Shown here piece by piece: positions 19,269 through 26,588 of a stretch of 26,588 bases of DNA. The notes under the pieces were generated by a model, which was not told the origin of the DNA, did not search any database, and saw only the letters and a program-made list of their open reading frames with translations. Every line of letters starts with the position of its first letter. Within the stretch, counting starts at the first letter, position 1. A program made the translations under genes and the position numbers. The stretch spans positions 3,882 to 30,469 of the forward strand of contig JAOXYB010031398.1 of NCBI GenBank assembly GCA_028565635.1, written 5' to 3'. The stretch is from Phoronis ovalis. Lineage: Eukaryota; Phoronida; Phoronidae.

Positions 19269-22200
19269 TTATAAGTCCCCAGGCCGCACAAGTTTTCCAA
19301 AGGAACACTGCGAAAAATCTACTTGTTTACCAAGTGCTGCCGAAACTTCCATAGTAAGAAGATCATGAAGTGCGATATTTGTACTTTTGCACATCCATCT
19401 CCCATTAACAAATTCGTATCGACGAATTCCACTGGAAAGAAATTCAAAATATAATTAATGTCACCAAAACAGTTTTTCTTTTTGCTATTTAGCACAGAAG
19501 AAACCTTGTAAAACACTTTTGCACTAAATAAGCAAATTCTGTATTTTTTTCAGATTGAAATCAATATCTAAATCTGGGGGGGGCAGTCAGTATGAAATTG
19601 AGTCCCCATGTTTCAACATGGCTTTTCAAAAAAGCCCCTAACGAAGTGAAATTTTGCAAAAAATACACCCTAAGAAAGTCAGTTTTTGAAAAAGTACACC
19701 CTCAAGGAAGTAACTTTTGGGAAAAAACATCCCTAACGAAATGTCACACCTCCAAAAAAACACCCCTTTTTGTGATTTTAGCCAAAAAATAGACCCTAAG
19801 CGCATAATGCGCCAGCACTTCAAAAACATACCCTTTCACGCGAAATTTTGTTGGACAATGCGTACCCACTTTCATATTGACTGCCCCCCGGATCTAAACT
19901 ACTTCATGACTTTTAATTCACTGTTCTTTTTCTTCAACAATCAAATTCAACGCTGCATTATGAAAAATTCACTACATACAATAAACCTAATGATTTTTAT
20001 CCCGTAGTCTATAAATTCTTTACTGAGATTATGTAATTTCCCAAATCTATACGCCAAACAATTTGACAAGCAAATACCGTGTTATTCAATCACAGATACA
20101 CCATTGTTAGGGTTGGCAACCAGTATAGATGATACACCAAGCACAAGCAAGCAGTACTATAATGCGGTCAGGTAGTATCGTTGTTTAACTTATTTTGCTG
20201 ACTCAGTGGAATAACTGGTACCCATGTTTATGAATGGGTTTTTGAAAAAAAACCTAAATGCGATTTCCATTTTTAAATTTTGACTCCTTTTCACTGACTA
20301 AACATTTTAGATACCATTTTCGTCAGGCATGTATAGGAATTAAAATACTCTGGTAAATTAATCACCTTAAATGCATGCATATAATCAAATAAGGTACCCT
20401 TTTAATATACTTGATCAAAAATTTAACCTTAACCGAGTAATGCATGTTAAAATGCTTTGCTTTTAAAAACAACACTTTTTTACATGTTTTTGTTCACAAA
20501 CATGCGTCCACTAACTTGAATCGGCCCCACTGGGGTACTTTGCTCCGACAGACTACGATTTGTTGCATATATTTTATATTGATTAAATCCTGTTCAATGA
20601 AGGCAATTTAAGAATAAACATCGATATCATGACCAATAGCTGTCAAGCTTCCCGGAGTCAAATTACTGCTAACTTGACCGGTATGAATTAATGATCCGAA
20701 TGTTATCTCACCGTCTTTGTTATAATCGGTTGTAAAAGAATGGTATACAATAGGACTTAGTATTATAAAGCGAAGTGTTACATTATACAACTGTTAGGCA
20801 AAAACAGGGTTATGCAGCAACCATATAAGATACTACAAGCAAACTTTTACTAACCCAGTGCTATCAGCAGGGAAAGAAAATAAAGATAAAATCATAATTA
20901 TATAAAATGTAAGAGAAACAACAATGATTAAAAAGTAAACATGCAAATAAATAAATAAAGAATAATATTCATGCAAGTTTTCAGGATTGCGAAACAAAGA
21001 CAATTTGGGCTTAAAAATGTGCGTTTCTGCTCACCTTACATATACCTAATATTTTAGTCCTCCCACCAAATAGAAGCACAGATTATGATTGTTTTTATAG
21101 TATATCTGATGATTTGCCTGCTTTAAGTTCAGTACATAACCACCAGTCTGTTTTCTAGGTAGCTGGTCACTAGTTTTTCGTGATGTTCAAGTTTCAATGT
21201 TTGTATTACTAATATAGGTGTATATATAAAAACATATATACTAAACAACATATAAAATAGGTTTTTGAACAAACAGAACTCGCACCTACATTATTTTTTA
21301 ATATCATTAGTGGAAACACACAGTTTTTTTGGCCTTACTATGCACTACGTGAACACATAGTCGCATACCAATACTCTAAAGTGTAAGAGATTATTATGAA
21401 AGGTATGCACCTGTTTGTAGATGACAGCCATAACTGCTTATTATGCATTAGCTTGTTGATCACATAAGTTCCTTTGTTAGCACCTAAATGTACTGTTAAG
21501 ATTCCAGCCTGAAAGAAAATTTCCAAACAAAAAATGTACTCTCCTAGAAAATCAGTACTGGCATATTTACTGCTACATGAACATTCAACTTGGATTTTGT
21601 CACCAGGAAAATTCATCAGCCCAGTTTTGAAACAACTAATTTGAAATTACGTAACAAATATTTCCTGTATATTATTAGCATCGCATCTTTTAAACAGTGG
21701 AAATTACTGCTTTTCAGATTTACAAAAAGTTCATGCATAGCTACTAAGGAATAGCTAAATAGTGTAACATAGTTATTAGATTAATGTCAAAGCAATGTAA
21801 CTGGATGGTAAAAATAGATGTATTCATTAAAGTGTAAGTGAATTTTAACACATAATCCCGTGGGAGAGAAGTAGTAGGTGATACTTGAAAGTTAAGAGAA
21901 AATATGTGTGTGCGAGACACGAGCTGGCCTAGCATTTGCTACAAACAAAACGAAATGATCTTTCTCATGCAACAAACTGATTACTGGTCATGATGATTTC
22001 ACTTTCTTTCTTAGATATTTTCTATATATTGAGGGTATGCTTTACAATGCAGATCCCACCTAAAAGAATTTTTGCTAGTTTAACACTGAACTCATTTGCT
22101 TTGACACTTTTTCTTAGACAAGTTACCCAATTTTTAGATTGACAACTTTTTTTATCATTTTTGCATTTTTATTACATTTAGAAGGAAGTTCAATCAAATT

Positions 22201-25200
22201 TCACATTTTTAAAAGAACAAGTGTCCACTTTTTTCAAACATTTATACATGGAAGCAGTGCTAAGTTGACCTTCTTATCCCCTGGTGGCCAAATGTGAAAT
22301 CCTTCCTGAACCCAGGGGCACTTGCATATATGAATACGGGAGTGTGCTGCCCAAAATGGGTCACTTTTCAGCAGATAAATCCCTTAAAATAGGTCCACTT
22401 TTCCATAAAATACATAAAAATAGATAGTTTTTCATGATTTCATTTAACGGGAGCATTTCCGGGTGGATTTTTCCCTAAAAATGGATTTATTTTTTGATCA
22501 AATCCTTAAAAATGGGTGGATGTTTTTGAGTTTTGGCTACCCACCCACGTCTAAAAATATGGTCAGTACCCAGGGCATTAACTAACCAGATGAGAAATAG
22601 AATAATCCTTCGGGCACACATCTGCATCTCGTAAATCTTCGAATAATCCAGCTAATGATTGCAATGTCTCATCAGCAATGTGGTGGTACGCAATATCTGT
22701 CAAACTACAAAGAAAAATTTGAGAACTTCAACAAAATGAAAGCTGCACAAATGCAGCCTCAATCATGAACTCTGACTTGGGGGTGTACTGGACTTTTTGT
22801 ACAAGTGTGTATAACGTAGCAGAAAGTGTTAAATATTTTGAATTGTTATGCAGTCCATAAAAAATTCAAATTACACTAAAATTTAATACTGATGTTTAAA
22901 AAGATATTTGTAATGGTAGATGCCCATCTGATCTCTAGAATCAGATTATGTGCTGGTTGTATGTTGTTTGCAGCCCTGATGGGCAGTCACTTTTTGAAAT
23001 AGTTACTGCGGGACAAAGAAAGCATTACATACAAAATATGTCAAAGATTCGGATAGGCATTTGTCTCACTTCTAAAGGTCATTTTAAAATGCCATCTAGC
23101 ATATTATGCCCAACAACCTATGGCCTTCGTGAATCCACCTTCAAATTGTCTAATTAATGCTTTTTATGCGGCGCAATGTAACATGCCCTCTTGGGGACAA
23201 ACATGGCCACTAGTCAATCATCTTGGAAGTGATCTGGGTCAACCTACCTATGGCTTTCTTAAATCCATCTTCAAATTGTTCAGTTAATGCTTTGTCTTTC
23301 TAGTATGCCCTCTTGGCAACAAACATGGCCATCAGACAGCCATATTGAAAGCAATCCGGGTCAAAATTATATCTGACTTACACTTTGACCTATTCTTACA
23401 TTGTATTGACTATGAAATTGATCAGCAATGTTGGAAGTGATCCAGGTCAAAAATTTACCAGTCCGGAGTTGACCTGTATTTTTCCTGTATCGAAAAGGAA
23501 GCTGATTGGATAAAAACTCAAACAGTTATTGTGAGACAAAAGTGTTATGCACAACAAGAAATGTCAAAGATTAAAATCACCGTCTGATGCAGTTTTCAAG
23601 GTCCGATTCGTCTTTCTTGCAACTTATGCAAAGTAACGTGCCCTCTCGGGGACAAACATGGCCGCCAGTCGGCCATATTGGAAGTAATCTGGGTCAAAAT
23701 TATAATCGACCTGCAATTTGACCTGAATTTACCCTGTACCAAATATATGAAGCTGATTGGGTAAAAACTGAAGCTGTTATTGCTAGAAAAAGAAAGTGTT
23801 ACAGACAACAACAATGACAACAACGCATAGCCTACGACTATATGCCCATGTACTACGTGCGATGGGTTTGAAAATTCAACTACTGTCATGTTATCTTTAA
23901 TAATAACACATTTGTTTAGCATGACTGAATTAATGGGTTAAAAATGACAAGGGCTTTTGTATAATTACTCTAATTCTGCTGGTAAATAATGATGGTTTAA
24001 TAATGATGGTTTAATAATGCCATCATGATGGAAACATCTATATACACCATAAACGTTCGCAAGCATTTGAGTTTTCAAGGACGCACTAACAAAGCTGCCA
24101 GATAACTGAACAGCTTCAATACTCCATGGATTTATAATAATTAAATACAAAATAATGTACTCCATAGATTCTGATATATTTTTGTTTTTCTTTTATTTAT
24201 ATCTCAAGGGCCTAAGTGCCTGTTGTTGCCAATTCTGTAAATAAATGCTACGTTATTATAATTACGAAAAAGCAAATCAAATTTCTATTTTAAAATACGT
24301 ACAACAAATATCACCACAATTACACAAGGATGGTTGAGGGGAAACAAGGGCTATTCCCGCACAATTGCGAAAGATATTTTCTGTGTGCACAGCAGAATTA
24401 ATTAAATTCGTTTTTGTGCATCAAGATTGGGTTAATTTTATTCCTCAAGATTTCAAGTTGCAATATTAATATTTCATATGCAATGACTGGGACTAATATA
24501 ACTAAGAAAAACGCCGAGTTTCCAATACCTCTTAGTTATATTATTCCCAGGCAATGAGATTTAACAATTTTTTACTTTCATTTAGAAATTTTACTCCCCT
24601 TAAATTACCCCCCATTTTCGTGTTTTAATTTCAGCACAATCAACAAGATTTTTATTAATCTTTAACTGCTGTACAATGAGATTGCGTCTTTGGAGATGCT
24701 CTGTTTTGTAATAATTAGTCTGTTAATCTAAGCACTAATCTCACCTAGCTTCACTTGCCGAGAGTAACGGATTCACATAGTAATCTCCTCGTACAAACTG
24801 ATGACCGGCACTCATAGCTTTCACCAGTTGCTGCCGACCAATCATGTTACCAATATAAGAGTATCGTGGAAATTTCGATGCCTTAAAGTAAGGAAATATA
24901 TATCATAGAAGTTAGCATGACTTGTGCAAAAAAAGGCTGAATTAATTGCGGTAAATATTTGCAAACATTAACTAAGTATCAATATTATTTCAGTACCCGA
25001 TTGTGTATATACTATTTCTAGCAGCTTGGACTATAGTTGGTTAAATCGTATTTCAGTGAATATAAGTTTGTGCAACACTGAATAGCAACCTTTCTTGTCC
25101 ATATTTTCTAATTACTCAAATTTTGATATTTATATTTTCTAATAATTTGCTAGACACTTGAAATTAATAAAAATGTTAATCAGTTCTATATATTAGGTCT

Positions 25201-25731
25201 AGGATGTAATACATGCTTGCTAAAAAGCACTCTGCAGCAAGATTAGATGGAATTTATCCAATTTTGCATATTAGACATTCATAGTCATGTATGCATCAGT
25301 GTCGTGAATAGTAAAATATACAAAGACAGCCATCACTCTACAGGTGACAATAATTGTGCGGGTTCCACAGTGCACCGATATATATTATATAACACTTGTG
25401 ACAGGCCTTGTGGTAATGAAAATCACACATGATATAATGTCAGAATGAAATTTTGGTTATTTTCGAGGAAACTCAATGTACGAAATGCTATATAATGTAA
25501 CGAGGCATTTTGTATTACTTTATCAGGAGTTTTAAAATAGTTTAAATTGTTTTATACCAATGCCAATGTTTGCTGCCGTTCACATCCACTACATGTCGTT
25601 TTTCCCGGTCCGTTCAATCCTAAACGTTGCCCATTTTCGCTTACTGCTAGTCGCGAAAGTCCGGCTGTACATATTCTGTAATGTACCAAATCTAATCTCA
25701 GCAATCTTCCACCAGTGCACAGCAATTTCAT
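19269..25731 (-). CDS. FXN: Frataxin, mitochondrial; complete, five exons, 229 aa
   Basis: Frataxin is the mitochondrial matrix protein that stimulates the NFS1-ISD11-ACP-ISCU complex in iron-sulfur cluster assembly. Exons: 25731-25558, 24881-24745, 22704-22587, 21508-21411, 19431-19269 (174+137+118+98+163 nt = 229 codons plus TAA). All junctions are GT-AG with matching phases (0, 2, 0, 2), the same five-exon plan as the human gene. Residues 1-58 begin [13 protein letters not shown], Arg-rich and free of acidic residues until Asp14, as in a mitochondrial presequence. The fold starts with [15 protein letters not shown] (helix 1, 114-128). Strands follow with [15 protein letters not shown] and NKQLWLSS, where Trp170 and Asn161 correspond to human Trp155 and Asn146. 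RRYEF follows, with Arg180 matching human Arg165, and helix 2 is [14 protein letters not shown]. Human Trp168 is Phe183 here. The C-terminus ([14 protein letters not shown]) is diverged. The donor after exon 3 is GTTAGT. Divergently paired with NUDT15. Confidence 0.96.
19572..19901. mobile_element. Non-autonomous element with G-run inverted termini, ~32-bp internal array and candidate 7-bp target duplication
   Basis: Left end TCTGGGGGGGGCAGTCAGTA followed by TGAAA; the right end on the minus strand is CCGGGGGGCAGTCAATATGA followed by AA. ATCTAAA directly flanks both ends (19566-19572 and about 19893-19899), a plausible target-site duplication. The interior has about six units of 30-36 bp of the type CCCTAACGAAGTGA..TTTTGAAAAAATACA, beginning near 19637, 19669, 19699, 19731, 19764 and 19795. 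The overlapping ORFs on both strands (19592-19792, 19638-19829, 19717-20007) are by-products. It lies in FXN intron 4, 136 bp 5' of the last exon. Confidence 0.8.
20608..20790 (-). pseudogene. Orphan exon-like fragment of an extracellular DUF11-type repeat protein (second half of a repeat)
   Basis: A good acceptor (GTTTTTGCCTAACAG) is followed by 60 open codons. They read [19 protein letters not shown], then an EF-hand-like calcium loop pattern [10 protein letters not shown], then [13 protein letters not shown], ending DIDVYS and TAA. The pattern YNVTL..(I/L)LSP is typical of DUF11-like beta-sandwich repeats of surface proteins. It is not frataxin: joining FXN exon 4 (phase 2) to it gives a stop after five codons. 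Located in FXN intron 4 on the same strand. Confidence 0.4.
21556..21635 (-). pseudogene. Orphan exon-like fragment, first half of the same kind of repeat
   Basis: Directly 5' of FXN exon 4. After a possible acceptor (TTTCAAATTAG) the minus strand reads [17 protein letters not shown] and KYASTDF. PGDxI/V..xV..s...ST is the usual first part of a DUF11-like repeat, whose expected continuation (YNVTL) is found at 20790. The open frame happens to run on into FXN exon 4. The homology is a pattern judgement from memory. Confidence 0.35.
21744..21935 (-). other. Possible third exon-like fragment in FXN intron 3
   Basis: An acceptor-like TTTGTTTGTAG precedes an open stretch reading [17 protein letters not shown] and [15 protein letters not shown], which is beta-strand-like. 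It could belong with the fragments at 21556-21635 and 20608-20790, or be chance. Confidence 0.25.
22330..22560. mobile_element. Third, more decayed element of the GTGCCGCCCA-end family in FXN intron 3
   Basis: The left end ACGGGAGTGTGCTGCCCAAA matches the inner end motif at 11440; the right end on the minus strand, GGTGGGTAGCCAAAACTC, is a diverged inverted copy. The interior has AT-rich units of the type CCTTAAAAATGGGTGGATTT. It is 27 bp from the 3' end of FXN exon 3. Confidence 0.55.
22995..23815. repeat. Satellite-like tandem copies of a ~255-bp unit, degraded
   Basis: The best copy spans about 23530-23785 and contains GCCCTCTCGGGGACAAACAT, GGCCGCCAGTCGGCCATATT, GTAATCTGGGTCAAAATTAT and AAGCTGATTGGGTAAAAACT. 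The block GCCCTCTTGG.GACAAACATGGCC recurs near 23185, 23306 and 23640. AACCTATGGCCTTCGTGAAT recurs as a diverged copy near 23243. Lies in FXN intron 2. The minus-strand ORF 23596-23922 runs through it and is not a gene. Confidence 0.75.
23985..24018. repeat. Short tandem repeat of TAATGATGGTTTA
   Basis: Two full 13-bp copies and a partial third (TAATGCC), in FXN intron 2. Confidence 0.8.
24487..24550. repeat. Strong hairpin with 20-bp arms in FXN intron 2
   Basis: CTGGGACTAATATAACTAAG (24487-24506) and the inverted arm CTTAGTTATATTATTCCCAG (24531-24550) pair at 19 of 20 positions around a 24-nt loop. Beyond the arms GCAATGA on the left and GCAATGA on the right form a direct repeat, which could be a target-site duplication of a tiny MITE. 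Confidence 0.75.
24882..25557. other. FXN intron 1, nothing recognised
   Basis: AT-rich, no repeat, RNA gene or additional in-frame exon could be supported. The plus-strand frame at 25247-25432 is unsupported. Confidence 0.5.
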
Positions 25732-26134
25732 TGCAAAATAAACAGATTATCTTACACTACCACAGCTGATCTTCACCGACGCAGATTTGCTTTGTTGATG
25801 TTGTTTCGTCAACTGACTTCGTGTGTTTCCGGAAACCGATTTGTTTACCCAAAAGTATTTTTATCACAAAAACTGATTGCGGTATTACAGGAAACAAGTA
25901 TAAGTTTGGAAAGTTTCATAAACATTACAGATATTTTTTTCTGATTTTTTAAATTGGAATATAAAGCTTAATAAAAAGATTATTTCACATTTTAAAATAT
26001 ATTCTTGGTTAGCGTGATGCAAGATGTCTGCTTCCATGCACTCAAAATTTTAGTTTAGTTTTCTATTTTTCGGAACATTCTGGGAACATTCCAGATTTGG
26101 AAATCCAGTTTACATTTTATTGAAATGACTAAAC
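25732..26134. promoter_or_regulatory. Bidirectional promoter region between FXN and NUDT15
   Basis: 403 bp separate the start codons. A palindromic ETS-type motif TTTCCGGAAA lies at 25827-25836, about 100 bp above the FXN ATG. GAACATTC occurs twice at 26073-26080 and 26084-26091, about 45 bp above the NUDT15 ATG. Each GAAnnTTC is a heat-shock-element half pair, although the spacer between the pairs is 3 rather than 2 bases. Activity is not shown by the sequence. Confidence 0.6.
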
Positions 26135-26268
26135 ATGGACAGACCTAAAGTAGGTGTCGGAGTCATAATAACAAATAAATCTCATCCAGGATGCGTAGTA
26201 CTAGGTCAACGAAAAGTTGCGAATGGAAATGGCACCTTCGCATTGCCTGGTGGACATTTGGAATATGG
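26135..26268 (+). CDS. NUDT15: Nucleotide triphosphate diphosphatase NUDT15, first coding exon (partial gene)
   Basis: NUDT15 (MTH2) is a Nudix hydrolase that removes damaged or thiopurine nucleoside triphosphates from the pool. The exon encodes [20 protein letters not shown], then VVLGQRK and [12 protein letters not shown], with the donor GG|GTAAGT. Human NUDT15 has the same VGVGV..T...HP.CVLLGKRK and F.LPGGHLE.G order. The final Gly-Gly starts the region before the Nudix box (GX5EX7REUXEEXGU), whose catalytic Glu residues must lie in the next exon, outside the window. The start ATG fits the family N-terminus; the 14 or so extra N-terminal residues of the human protein are absent. The rest of the window (26269-26588) is intron 1, AT-rich with no feature. 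Confidence 0.93.
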
Positions 26269-26588
26269 GTAAGTTAGTAACAATCATCTTCTCTTTTAAG
26301 TACTGAAACTTCACGATTACAGTTTTAAGATGTTTGCTGCGTAACTAATAGCAAAGTTATGTAAGAGCTTTACTATTTGTTAGACATCTGTGTTGTTTAT
26401 GACGTTTTCGTAGACATGTTTTTATATGATAATTATGATATTATTTTATTAAATTATTTCAAACTATAAAAGTTCATACAAAGTTAATTACAATAGTACT
26501 AAAAATAAATAAAAGTGCTAGCTAAATACAGATCATAAATATACTTATAACTATGAATATATACAGTAGTGACACTAAATGAATATCT

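Noticed and set aside
20608-20790. Alternative last exon of frataxin
   Set aside because: FXN exon 4 ends in phase 2 while this fragment reads in phase 0; joining them gives a stop after five codons, and the sequence does not resemble frataxin.
23596-23922. 108-codon minus-strand ORF
   Set aside because: Runs across the satellite-like repeat; other copies of the repeat do not keep the frame.

Overview
This window is eukaryotic nuclear DNA from an invertebrate animal. It is AT-rich, the genes are split by short GT-AG introns, and the introns and spacers are full of decayed repeats. The repeat style (G-run-ended elements carrying degenerate ~32-bp arrays, and a satellite-like unit around the motif ACATGGCCGCCAGTCGGCC) recalls mollusc or other lophotrochozoan genomes. 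That taxonomic guess is an inference from memory, not a measurement.

Four conserved protein genes were assembled exon by exon with matching splice phases, in two divergent pairs. Pair 1: WDR75 (minus strand, ten exons from 7031 down to 109, first 363 codons, the rest lies left of the window) and TOMM7 (plus strand, 7482-9236, three exons, complete, 54 aa), with start codons 450 bp apart. Pair 2: frataxin FXN (minus strand, 25731 down to 19269, five exons, complete, 229 aa) and NUDT15 (plus strand, first exon 26135-26268, continuing off the right edge), with start codons 403 bp apart. WDR75 is a nucleolar small-subunit processome protein; TOMM7 and frataxin are mitochondrial (import and Fe-S cluster assembly); NUDT15 is a nucleotide-pool sanitising hydrolase.

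The ~10 kb between TOMM7 and FXN (9240-19260) holds one candidate unknown gene end (14417-15002, with AATAAA at 15087) and otherwise mobile or repetitive DNA: a 4-copy 51-bp tandem repeat (10059-10261), a long degenerate array (10310-11130), two related elements with shared ends but different internal arrays (11415-11825 and 12136-12500), a block rich in AGGTCA half-sites (13794-14240), a 155-bp-spaced duplication (15386-15631), a ~690-bp almost complete palindrome (16745-17431), and a second degenerate array (17560-17850).

Gene introns also hold repeats: a 38-bp tandem repeat that copies the splice donor of the last visible WDR75 exon (1-115), a non-LTR retrotransposon tail antisense in WDR75 intron 1, a MITE in TOMM7 intron 1, and in FXN a G-run-ended element just 5' of the last exon, satellite-like copies in intron 2, a short strong hairpin, and exon-like pieces of an unrelated extracellular repeat protein lying either side of FXN exon 4.

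The strongest candidates for something unusual are the element family whose ends are shared while the internal ~32-bp arrays differ, the two homologous acidic peptide tails next to degenerate arrays, the near-perfect giant foldback, and the multiplied 5' splice site.
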